Positions 57,513 through 64,000 of a stretch of DNA of 64,000 nucleotides are shown one piece after another. Under the pieces are notes generated by a model. That model was given only the letters and a program-made list of their open reading frames with translations, was not told the origin of the DNA and ran no database searches. Position numbers and translations under genes: made by a program. Position 1 is the stretch's first letter. Each line of letters opens with the position of its first letter. The DNA is from JALYGY01 sp963800975. Its GTDB lineage: Bacteria > Actinomycetota > Rubrobacteria > Rubrobacterales > Rubrobacteraceae. The stretch is taken from positions 682,001 through 746,000 of the forward strand of contig CAWDDB010000014.1 of NCBI GenBank assembly GCA_963800975.1, given 5' to 3'.

Positions 57513-57648
57513 CCAATCACCTCCAAGACGAGATCCCACACCCAGTATACGAACGTCCGGCGAAATGTGTCGTCGGCTCCGCGGCGTTTGCCGCGTCCCG
57601 GATGAGAGGGTGTATAGTGCACGGGCTGATCTGGCGGGAGTTGGCTCC

Positions 57649-58767
57649 TTGAGGCAAGGGCGGTTGTTCTTCAGGCTTCGGCGCGCTTTTCTGGCTGGCA
57701 TCGGGCGGCTGCGAGTCAACGGCTGGTCCGTGGTCCAGACCGCCGTTGCGGCCAGCCTCGCGTACTTCGTGGCTGCCGTCCTCTTCGGTCACGAGCAACC
57801 CTTTTTCGCCCCCATCTCCGCGGTCATCTGCCTCGGGGTGGCCCTCGGGCAGCCGTGGAGGCGGGCGGTCGAGCTGGTCTTCGGGGTTGCGGTGGGGCTG
57901 GCGGTGGCGGACCTCCTGGTCCTCCTCATCGGGACGGGACCGGCCCGGATCGGGGCCGTGGTGCTCTTCGCGATGGCTGCGGCGGTCTTCCTCGGCGCGA
58001 GGCCGTTGCTGGTCAACCAGGCGGCGGTCTCGGCCATCCTCGTGGTGGTGCTCCAGCCGCCCGACGCCGTCTTCGACCCGGCGCGTTTCCTCGACGCGAT
58101 CGCGGGCGGCGCGGTCGCCCTGACGATAGCCTACCTCTTCCCCATAAACCCCGAGCGGCTGGTGGAGCGGGCGGCGCGGCCCGTCTTCGACGAGCTCGCG
58201 GCGGTCCTTGAGGACATAGCCGCCGCGCTGCGGAACGGGGACCGCGAAGGTGCTGAGCAGGCGCTCACGCGCGCCAGGACGATCGACGACGATCGGGTGA
58301 CGGACTTCTACGAGGCGCTGGCCACAGGCCACGAGACCGCCAGGATCTCTCCCACCCGCCGCAGGGCACTCGAGCACCTCGAGCTCTACGCCAACGCCGG
58401 CACCAGGATAGACCTGGCCGTCATCAACACGCGCGTGCTGGCGCGCGGCGCGGCCAACTCGCTCAGGCGCGGGGACCCCATCCCACCGCCCTTGCCCGAG
58501 GCGGTGGTCGACCTGGCGCGAGCGGTGAGGGCCCTGGCCACTTACCTGGAGGAGCCGGGGGGACCGGAGGAGGCGAGGAGGTTCGCGCTCGAGGCCGCCC
58601 GCAAAGCCACCGAGGTGCTCAAGGAGCGGCACGACCTGGCGGCGAGCGTTCTGGTGGGCCAGGTACGGGCCGCGGCCGTGGACCTGCTGAGGAGCACCGG
58701 CATGGATCAGGCCTCGGCCCTGGCCGCGCTGGAGGAGACGGCGGGGCGCGCCTCCGAGATCGGCTGA
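57649..58767 (+). CDS. FUSC family aromatic acid exporter-type membrane protein
   Basis: 372 aa from a TTG at 57649 (GGGAG eight bases upstream); the reading frame extends to 57565 but the leader is not protein-like. Five to six N-terminal helices: VVQTAVAASLAYFVAAVLFG, FFAPISAVICLGVALGQPWR, LVFGVAVGLAVADLLVLLIG, GAVVLFAMAAAVFLGARPLL and ILVVVLQPPDAVF. The QTAVAASLAYFVA and APISAVICLG signature and the long soluble C-terminal region with helices (ARTIDDDRVTDFYEALATGH, RRALEHLELYANAGTRIDLA) match FUSC/ArAE exporters. A TATAGT -10 box lies at 57613-57618. Confidence 0.83.
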   Translation: MRQGRLFFRLRRAFLAGIGRLRVNGWSVVQTAVAASLAYFVAAVLFGHEQPFFAPISAVICLGVALGQPWRRAVELVFGVAVGLAVADLLVLLIGTGPARIGAVVLFAMAAAVFLGARPLLVNQAAVSAILVVVLQPPDAVFDPARFLDAIAGGAVALTIAYLFPINPERLVERAARPVFDELAAVLEDIAAALRNGDREGAEQALTRARTIDDDRVTDFYEALATGHETARISPTRRRALEHLELYANAGTRIDLAVINTRVLARGAANSLRRGDPIPPPLPEAVVDLARAVRALATYLEEPGGPEEARRFALEAARKATEVLKERHDLAASVLVGQVRAAAVDLLRSTGMDQASALAALEETAGRASEIG

Positions 58768-59032
58768 TACGTGTTAGGAGTAGGTTTGACCTTTTCCCGA
58801 CTCCCGAACACGAAAGGTGTCGAAGTCATCGAGCAGATTCGCCACGTCTCCCAGGGTTTGCGGCTGCCGTTCAGACACGCCTTGATCAGCAATGCTGGGC
58901 CGATCCCGACTCGGATGCCAAACCCCTCGTCGCCCCGCTCGGTTCCATCTTCTGCGTGCCGCACCGGGTCGCGCCGCCTTCACGGTGGGTCAAAGGCGAA
59001 CAGGCTCCGAGGTCGTGCGAGGATCGTGGCGT
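58768..59032. repeat. Intergenic region with dispersed repeat copy 2
   Basis: 58774-58808 holds the imperfect hairpin TTAGGAGT...ACTCCCGAA, and 58796-58842 matches 50784-50830 at 37 of 47 bases. The rest, to 59032, lacks a convincing gene; the frames in it have no ribosome sites. Confidence 0.5.
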
Positions 59033-59434
59033 TCAAGTCGCCGGATCCCTCCCCACATAGGCGTCGGCCTCGATCTCGACGAGCATCTCCGCGGCGATAA
59101 GGCGCCTGACCTCGACCATGCTCGTGGCCGGTCTTATCTGCCCGAAAAACTCCCCGTGGGCGCGCCCGATCTCCTCCCAGTCGTCTATGTTGACAACATA
59201 GATCCTGGTCCGCACGACGTCGGAGAGCCCGGCCCCGGCCGCCTGCAGCGCGACCTTTATGTTGCTGAGCGCCTGGATCGCCTGCGCGTAGGCGTCCCCA
59301 ACGCCCACGTAGCCGCCGCTCCCATCTGTCGCCGTGGTGCCCGAGACGTACACGAACGGCCCGCGTCGAACCGCCCGCGAGTACCCCACCTCCCGCTCCC
59401 ACACCGTGCCGCTGGTCACGTTCTCACGCCTCAC
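59033..59434 (-). CDS. RidA family (reactive intermediate deaminase) protein
   Basis: 133 aa from a GTG at 59434. RidA family markers are YSRAVRRGPFVYVSGTTATD, GDAYAQAIQALSNIKVALQA, SDVVRTRIYVVNIDDWEEIG (catalytic Arg) and ATSMVEVRRLIAAEMLVEIE with EADAYVG (Glu). It deaminates enamine/imine intermediates. Length and fold elements are normal. No neighbour suggests a specific pathway. Confidence 0.9.
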   Translation of the reverse strand: MRRENVTSGTVWEREVGYSRAVRRGPFVYVSGTTATDGSGGYVGVGDAYAQAIQALSNIKVALQAAGAGLSDVVRTRIYVVNIDDWEEIGRAHGEFFGQIRPATSMVEVRRLIAAEMLVEIEADAYVGRDPAT

Positions 59435-59538
59435 ACTAGCCCCCGAAAGAGAGGGAAACGCTGCGCCACATTCTAGCGCGATAGCGCTAGACGCCCACGC
59501 GGACGCGCCTGGGCACCGGATCGGGGCGTCCAGCGGTG

Positions 59539-59910
59539 CTAGTGGGCCACGGGCCGCTCGCCCATGAGGACAGCCACGAACTCGTTCCTGCTCGTGCTGA
59601 GCGGCTCCGCATCGTTGGCGGAGACCCCGAAGGCAGGGTCGAGGACGACAAGGTCCACGTGCCGGAGATCGCCCATCAGGATCGAGACCAGCTCGCCGGT
59701 GGTCGACTCCCTGACGTGCCAGTCCCCGCCAACCCCGCCAAGCCGTAGAAATTCTCGCGCCTCCCGATCACCCGTGAACACGGGCAGCGTCTCGCTACCG
59801 GGACGCGCGCCCAGGGTCAACACCTCGAGCCTGGTGCCCTCGTGTCGGGCGATCAGGTAGCGCAAGAGCGTGGCGCTCCCGTATACGTTCCCTTCATGCA
59901 TGCCAAACAT
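59539..59910 (-). CDS. 123-aa protein, unknown
   Basis: ATG at 59910 follows GAGGG. It begins MFGMHEGNVYGSATLLRYLI, has LEVLTLGARPGSETLPVFTG, REFLRLGGVGGDWHVRESTT, ILMGDLRHVDLVVLDPAFGV and ends VLMGERPVAH. The alternation of short strands and helices suggests a small alpha-beta fold. I do not recognise it and see no motif. Isolated between a RidA gene and the sensor kinase. Confidence 0.6.
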   Translation of the reverse strand: MFGMHEGNVYGSATLLRYLIARHEGTRLEVLTLGARPGSETLPVFTGDREAREFLRLGGVGGDWHVRESTTGELVSILMGDLRHVDLVVLDPAFGVSANDAEPLSTSRNEFVAVLMGERPVAH

Positions 59911-60187
59911 CGCCGCCCTCGACGACGAACCGCTCGTTAATCCACACCTCGATACCTCCTCCCGCCGGCCAGCCGCTCCAGGTCATCGGACGCGTTTCGT
60001 GACCGGATCCACAACACATCGTATCCTCGATGCCGGCCAACCGTAACATGTTGTGCGTGTCTCTGGGTCAAATTACCCAAACACCCGCGATGGCCTCGCG
60101 GAAGACAGTCGCGGAAGGCAGTCGCGGGTGCTCAGACGATGGATGCGCTAGTATAGTGCGGCTGAAAGTAACTCGGAGGGCAAGAAC
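59911..60187 (+). promoter_or_regulatory. Control region upstream of the sensor kinase
   Basis: Contains a distant inverted repeat CACAACA (60010-60016) / TGTTGTG (60049-60055), the dyad TGGGT-caaatt-ACCCA (60063-60078), a 13-bp tandem duplication GCGGAAGrCAGTC (60097-60122), a -10 box TATAGT (60152-60157) and GGAGGG ahead of the GTG at 60188. The -35 is weak. GGGTCAA recurs upstream of the response regulator. Confidence 0.45.
60097..60122. repeat. 13-bp tandem duplication GCGGAAGrCAGTC
   Basis: Two adjacent copies differing at one position (A/G), 30 bases upstream of the kinase -10 box. Either a recent slippage duplication or a repeated protein binding site. Confidence 0.5.
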
Positions 60188-62503
60188 GTGAGCCTGACCG
60201 AAAGGCCGGGGACGTCGAGAGCTCGGCGTATGGCGGGCGGTCTGCGCGAGAGCGACGAGCTCTACCGGCTCCTGGCAGAGCACTCGACCGACATGATCTC
60301 GAAGCACACCCCTGCGGGGGTATACACCTACGCCTCTCCCGCGTGCCGGTCCCTGCTCGGCTACGACCCCGAGGATCTCGTCGGGCGCGACGCCTACGAG
60401 TTCTTCCACCCCGACGACCTGGAGGAGATCGGGCGGTCCCACTCGGCCATACTCGAGCGGCCCGACACCTACACGGTTGCATACCGCATCCGGCGCAAGG
60501 ACGGCTCCTACACCTGGTTCGAGACCACCAGCCGCACGGTTCGCGATCCGGCAACGGACGAGGTACTCGAGATAATCGCCGTCTCGCGCGACATCACCGG
60601 ACGCAAGAGGACCGAGGAGGCGTTGAAAGAGGCGCTGGGTGACGCGAAAAGGTACGCGTCCCAACTGCGCGGCTTGACCGACGCCGCGCTGGTCGTGAAC
60701 GCCGCGCGCTCCGTGGACCGGATGCTGCAAACAATCACCGAACAAGCGAGGGAGGTGATCGGGGCGCACCTGTGCGTTGCGAGCCTCACCATCCACGATA
60801 ACAGCGCCCGCTCGATCAAAGCCGTCTCGCACTCTGACGAATACACCGAGCGGCAGGCCCGCACGCGCCTCCCAGGGCACCTTACTCAGGCCGAGCTCGA
60901 GACAAAGCCCGCGGTCGGACGACAGGGCGAGCCGGCGGACGAGCAATCCCCACCGGGCTGGTCGCTCGCCGCCCCACTCATCGGGCGCGACGGCGGGAAC
61001 ATCGGCATGATACAGCTCTCGGACAAGCTGGAGGGCGAGTTCGACGAAACCGACGAGGCTATCCTGGCGCAGTTCACCCATATGGCGTCGACCGCGCTGG
61101 AGAACGCCGGGCTCCACCAGCAGGCGCACTCGACCATCGACAGCCTCTCCGCGCACGTAGCCATCTTGGACGAATCCGGCACCATCGTCGCTACGAACAG
61201 GGCGTGGCGAAGGTTCGCCAAGGAGAACTCCTCCGGTGACATCTCGCCTTTCTTGGAGGGCGTCAACTACTTGCGGGTGTGCGACTCGGCCACCGGCCCG
61301 TACTCCGAGGAAAGCATCACCTTCGCGGAGGGGATCCGAGCCGTGCTGTCCGGGAAGCGACGAATGTTCGAGTTGGAGTACCCGTGCCACTCCTTCGAAC
61401 AGCAACGCTGGTTCGTCGGTAGGGTGACGCGCTTCCCCGACACCGAGCCTCCGAGGGTTGTGGTCGCGCACGAGGATATAACCGGGCGCAAGCGGACCGA
61501 GGAGGAACTCAGGAAGAGCGAAGTGCGCTTCAGGGCTTTCTTCGAGACGGCGGCGGTTGGGGCAGCGCAAGCCGACCCCGCCACCGGGCGCTTTTTGCAG
61601 GTCAACGAGAGGCTCTGCAGGTTTCTCGGTTACGAGATGGAAGAGCTCCTCTGTAAGACGTTCTCGGATATCACGCACCCGGACGACCGGCCGCGCAGCG
61701 TGGAGGGAGTCTCGAAGCTGCTGCGCGGCGAGGTCCGCGACTACACCGCCGAGAAGAGGTACATAAGGGAAGACGGCCGGACGGTGTGGGGGCAGGTCGC
61801 GGTCTCCCTGGTGCGCGACGCGACCGGGGCACCGCTGTACACCGTCGCCATCACCCAGGACATAACCGAGCGCAAGCGCCTCGAGGAGAGCCTGCGCGAG
61901 ATCCGGGAGGCCGAGCGCCGCCGCATAGCCCGCGACCTGCACGACGCCGTTCTGCAGGACCTCGCCGGCGCGCTGCAGGGTATGCAGGCCACCCGCGTGG
62001 AGTCGCCGAGGCTTGGTTCCGGGCTGGAACCGGAGATAGCAGCCCTCCGCAGGGCGGTCGGAAGCCTGCGCGACGCCATCTACGACCTGCGCGCGGAGAA
62101 GGACCGGCCGTTCGTGAGGGCCGTCGAGTCCCTGGCGGAGCTCAACCGGCAGCTGACGTCGGAGCGCGAGATCTCGCTCGTCGTGCGCGAAGGCTTCCCG
62201 CCGCAGCTGCCGGATCTCGCAGAAGCGGAGCTGCTGCGCGTGCTGCAGGAGGCCCTCGTCAACGCCCGGCGCCACTCCGACGCGCGTCGCGTCGAGGTGG
62301 TCCTTTCGGGAACCTGTCGCGGCGTTCGCGTGGAGGTCGCCGACGACGGGGTGGGCTTCGATACCGCGCTTGTCCCGGTCGGCGTGGGGCTCTCGGGTAT
62401 GCGCGAGCGGGCCTCCGCGCTCGGGGGGACGCTACGGGTGCAGAGCACTCCCGGTCAGGGGACCGCCGTAAGCGTGGAGGTGCCCGTACCCGATCCGTCC
62501 TAG
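60188..62503 (+). CDS. Multi-PAS/GAF sensor histidine kinase (NarL-type, HisKA_3)
   Basis: 771 aa, GTG start after GGAGGG. Domains in order: PAS (LAEHSTDMISKHTPAGVYTY then VGRDAYEFFHPDDLEEI) about residues 25-135; GAF (ARSVDRMLQTITEQAREVIG) about 165-310; second PAS-like (SAHVAILDESGTIVATNRAW) about 320-430; third PAS (FRAFFETAAVGAAQADPATG) about 445-560; HisKA_3 with the phosphorylated His in RRRIARDLHDAVLQDLAGAL near residue 580; HATPase with VEVADDGVGFDTALVPVGVG. No membrane segment, so it senses cytosolic or diffusible signals. Convergent with the response regulator, its likely partner. Confidence 0.92.
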   Translation: MSLTERPGTSRARRMAGGLRESDELYRLLAEHSTDMISKHTPAGVYTYASPACRSLLGYDPEDLVGRDAYEFFHPDDLEEIGRSHSAILERPDTYTVAYRIRRKDGSYTWFETTSRTVRDPATDEVLEIIAVSRDITGRKRTEEALKEALGDAKRYASQLRGLTDAALVVNAARSVDRMLQTITEQAREVIGAHLCVASLTIHDNSARSIKAVSHSDEYTERQARTRLPGHLTQAELETKPAVGRQGEPADEQSPPGWSLAAPLIGRDGGNIGMIQLSDKLEGEFDETDEAILAQFTHMASTALENAGLHQQAHSTIDSLSAHVAILDESGTIVATNRAWRRFAKENSSGDISPFLEGVNYLRVCDSATGPYSEESITFAEGIRAVLSGKRRMFELEYPCHSFEQQRWFVGRVTRFPDTEPPRVVVAHEDITGRKRTEEELRKSEVRFRAFFETAAVGAAQADPATGRFLQVNERLCRFLGYEMEELLCKTFSDITHPDDRPRSVEGVSKLLRGEVRDYTAEKRYIREDGRTVWGQVAVSLVRDATGAPLYTVAITQDITERKRLEESLREIREAERRRIARDLHDAVLQDLAGALQGMQATRVESPRLGSGLEPEIAALRRAVGSLRDAIYDLRAEKDRPFVRAVESLAELNRQLTSEREISLVVREGFPPQLPDLAEAELLRVLQEALVNARRHSDARRVEVVLSGTCRGVRVEVADDGVGFDTALVPVGVGLSGMRERASALGGTLRVQSTPGQGTAVSVEVPVPDPS

Positions 62504-62543
62504 AACGACTTGCGGAGGGGATCGGTTGCGTCGACGAAGCGTC

Positions 62544-63233
62544 TCAGCGGGGTTCCAGCTCTTCGATGTCTACGAGCCCGCGCCGGATCGCGTAGATTAC
62601 GGCCTGCGTACGATCGAAGATGTGCAGCTTCTTGTAGATGTTGGAGGTGTGGTTTCTTACCGTCTTCTCCGAGATGCCTAGAGACCGGGCGATCTCCTTG
62701 TTGCTCTGACCGTGGGCGAGGGCCCTGACCACCTCGAGCTCGCGCTCGGTCAGGCGCGGGGCGAGCTTCGCGTCGGAGCGGATTCCCTCGAAGGTGGTAA
62801 GCATCTTCTGCGCGATGTCCTGGGCCATGATGGTGTCCCCGGCCTGCACGGTCCTGATGGCGCGCGTGAGGTCCTCGGGGGTGCAGTCCTTGAGGATGTA
62901 GCCCTGGGCGCCGGCCCTTATGCCCTGGAAGACGTGGGCGTCGTCGGTGTGGACCGTGAGGATCAGGACCCGCGTCCTCGGCAGGGAGCCGAGGATCTTG
63001 CGCGTCGCGCTAACCCCGTCCATCACCGGCATGGAAAGGTCCATCAGGACCACGTCCGGCTCGACCTCCAGGCAAAGCGAGACGGCCTCTTCGCCCGTAT
63101 GCGCCCCCCCTACGACGTCCATGTCGGGCTGCGCGCCGATAATCCTGGCGAGCCCGTCGGCGAAAAGCCGCTGGTCGTCGGCGATGGCCACCCGGATGGT
63201 CTCTTCTACGCCCACCTTATACACCGAGTACAT
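62544..63233 (-). CDS. NarL/LuxR family response regulator
   Basis: 229 aa, ATG at 63233 with GAGG four bases upstream. Receiver domain: RVAIADDQRLFADGLARIIG (acidic pair), PDVVLMDLSMPVMDGVSATR (phospho-acceptor Asp), LILTVHTDDAH (Thr) and YILKDCTPEDLTRAI (Lys). C-terminal GerE domain: LTERELEVVRALAHGQSNKE then IARSLGISEKTVRNHTSNIY and KKLHIFDRTQAVIYAIRRGL. Activated by the convergent PAS/GAF kinase (inference from proximity). Its promoter region has the dyad TTGACCC...GGGTCAA. Confidence 0.92.
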   Translation of the reverse strand: MYSVYKVGVEETIRVAIADDQRLFADGLARIIGAQPDMDVVGGAHTGEEAVSLCLEVEPDVVLMDLSMPVMDGVSATRKILGSLPRTRVLILTVHTDDAHVFQGIRAGAQGYILKDCTPEDLTRAIRTVQAGDTIMAQDIAQKMLTTFEGIRSDAKLAPRLTERELEVVRALAHGQSNKEIARSLGISEKTVRNHTSNIYKKLHIFDRTQAVIYAIRRGLVDIEELEPR

Positions 63234-63606
63234 TTAACCTCACGCTCCGGCCACGCACCAGAGGGCCGACGCCGCGGGAGGGGGGACAAACGCAGCGCCA
63301 GCCCGAAACACCCCCTAATGATGGTCCAGACGCATCACCGCGTCTGCGGCCCTTTTGACCCGCCCGCCGTGGGTCAATCGACCTAGCGAAGGCTTCGCAG
63401 AGTAGTCCCCTCTGCGCAAAGAGGTCGAGCTCCCCCGGGGGGATAGACGCGCGCATAGGAGCCGGTTAGGGGCACGGCTCACGCTTTACCTTGCCTTCCC
63501 CACCGCCGTTAGCGCGGGCACGTTCTTTCCCTTTGACGCCGCGTGTGTTCGTCTATCCGCTTGCCACCAACCCGGCACGAAGTTAGGGTGTTGGCGGAGC
63601 AGGGCC
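63234..63606. other. Intergenic region upstream of the response regulator
   Basis: About 370 bases. The clearest element is TTGACCC (63355-63361) paired with GGGTCAA (63371-63377), 9-base spacer. A 79-codon minus-strand frame covers part of it but is Pro/Gly/Arg-rich without a ribosome site and is not called. Near 63388-63400 GCGAAGGCTTCGC is a short dyad. Confidence 0.45.
63355..63377. promoter_or_regulatory. Inverted repeat TTGACCC-N9-GGGTCAA
   Basis: Perfect 7-bp arms about 120 bases upstream of the response regulator ATG. The half-site GGGTCAA also occurs at 60064-60070 upstream of the partner kinase, suggesting both genes are controlled by the same protein, possibly the response regulator itself. 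Confidence 0.4.
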
Positions 63607-63798
63607 TTAGAGCATCAGCAGTAGCTCGCGCAGGTCGCCGTTCATCCGATCGAGGGTCCCCTCGCCGAGACCCTCCAGCAGCGTCTCCTCCGTCTTCGAC
63701 GAGAGAGCATCGATCATGGCCCGCGCTGTGCCGACCCTCGTTCGGACGGAGGTGTGGCGCTCTCTTCCGAAGGGCAAGAGCGTCATGATGTGCTTCAA
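63607..63798 (-). pseudogene. Short protein resembling the C-terminal part of a MarR-type regulator
   Basis: 63 aa at most (TTG at 63798; ATG at 63786 gives 59 aa). MTLLPFGRERHTSVRTRVGT then ARAMIDALSSKTEETLLEGL and MNGDLRELLLML resemble the segment after the wing and the last dimerisation helix of MarR proteins. The upstream winged helix is missing, since a glycosidase gene ends 19 bases away. It could be a remnant or a genuine short protein; resemblance is by eye only. Confidence 0.35.
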
Positions 63799-63817
63799 GG
63801 TCGGGTTTCGGGCTGCG

Positions 63818-64000
63818 TCACAGCAGGCCCAGTCTCTCGAGCTCCCCTTCGAAGTGCCTTCCTACCTCCGAGCCTTTCCTGTAGAAGGCGGCAGGCTCTC
63901 CGATCGGGGCCGGAACCGTCTCGTAGACGCCTTCCCCAACGGAGCCGTAAAGCCTGCCGGACCAGACGTGCACCCAGCGTCCCGCCGGCAGGTAGATCCG
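63818..64000 (-). CDS. GH31-family glycosidase, C-terminal end (5' part outside window)
   Basis: The last 60 residues of a larger protein: RIYLPAGRWVHVWSGRLYGS then GEGVYETVPAPIGEPAAFYR and KGSEVGRHFEGELERLGLL. The YLPAGRWVxxWSG...VPAPIGxPAxFxRxGS pattern is the C-terminal beta domain of GH31 alpha-glucosidase/alpha-xylosidase enzymes. The frame is open to the window edge. Catalytic residues lie outside the window. Confidence 0.82.
   Translation of the reverse strand, partial: RIYLPAGRWVHVWSGRLYGSVGEGVYETVPAPIGEPAAFYRKGSEVGRHFEGELERLGLL

Noticed and set aside
60068..62275. 735-codon minus-strand open frame opposite the sensor kinase
   Set aside because: It is an antisense shadow produced by high GC; it has no family sequence and the plus strand encodes an obvious PAS/GAF kinase.
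63217..63456. 79-codon minus-strand ORF upstream of the response regulator
   Set aside because: Pro/Gly/Arg-rich, no ribosome site, and it overlaps the response regulator start.
1..64000. CRISPR arrays, tRNA and rRNA genes
   Set aside because: No regularly spaced direct repeats of 25-40 bases, no cloverleaf with a recognisable T-arm, and no rRNA-like segment were found by reading.

Overview
The window is high-GC (roughly 65-70%) bacterial chromosome with dense, unidirectional gene runs and many GTG/TTG starts preceded by GGAGG-type ribosome binding sites. A TrmFO-type folate-dependent tRNA methylase, F420-type PPOX protein, MHS-family transporters, an actinobacterial 'phosphatase' family and a DUF4394 secreted protein together suggest a deep-branching actinobacterium such as Rubrobacter. 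That assignment is inference from protein flavour, not from a marker gene. No rRNA, tRNA, CRISPR array or intact insertion sequence was seen.

Layout. 0-5.3 kb: 5' part of trmFO, a Tat-exported glycosidase-like protein, a SnoaL-like protein and a LuxR regulator with inverted repeats upstream. 5.3-9.8 kb: alpha/beta hydrolase, flavin monooxygenase, methyltransferase, DUF998 membrane protein and a short LuxR protein. 9.8-21.2 kb: mostly minus-strand acyl-CoA/keto-acid metabolism (two SDRs, hotdog thioesterase, ACAD10/11-type kinase, PaaG-like crotonase, acetoacetyl-CoA synthetase between two MHS transporters), plus comB. 21.3-31.9 kb: a sulfate activation and transfer island. 31.9-35.1 kb: chromate resistance genes (split chrB, chrA), a cysteine-free Rrf2 regulator and a 43-aa membrane protein. 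35.2-36.9 kb: small, poorly recognisable genes with intergenic hairpins. 37.0-44.5 kb: amidase, then a plus-strand operon of acyl-CoA ligase, sulfotransferase, CocE hydrolase, SDR and GNAT. 44.5-59.9 kb: scattered housekeeping and accessory genes, including a VPS62-like membrane protein operon, a lone B12-binding domain, PdxH and a FUSC exporter. 60-63.3 kb: a convergent sensor kinase/response regulator pair. The window ends in the 3' end of a GH31 glycosidase.

The most interesting region is 21.3-31.9 kb. ATP sulfurylase and APS kinase make PAPS, and the same island holds a Stf0-type (trehalose-2-sulfotransferase-like) enzyme, a second sulfotransferase, two sulfatase-fold hydrolases, two paralogous TauE/SafE exporters, a universal stress protein and a sigma factor whose region 4.2 helix-turn-helix lies in another frame. 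No reductive assimilation genes (cysH, cysI) are present in the window, so the PAPS is more plausibly spent on sulfating a metabolite. Two of the island's transcription units share a near-identical control region: TTGAC(G/A)-N17-TAAAGT followed by the palindrome TGTsTAC-N7-GTAGrCA. A third sulfotransferase lies about 9 kb downstream, overlapping an acyl-CoA ligase.

Two unannotated repeat types were also seen: arrays of variable short hairpins joined by a constant 13-14 nt linker (11.85-12.0 kb and 34.3-34.4 kb), and a 47-bp dispersed element with a flanking hairpin (50.8 and 58.8 kb).
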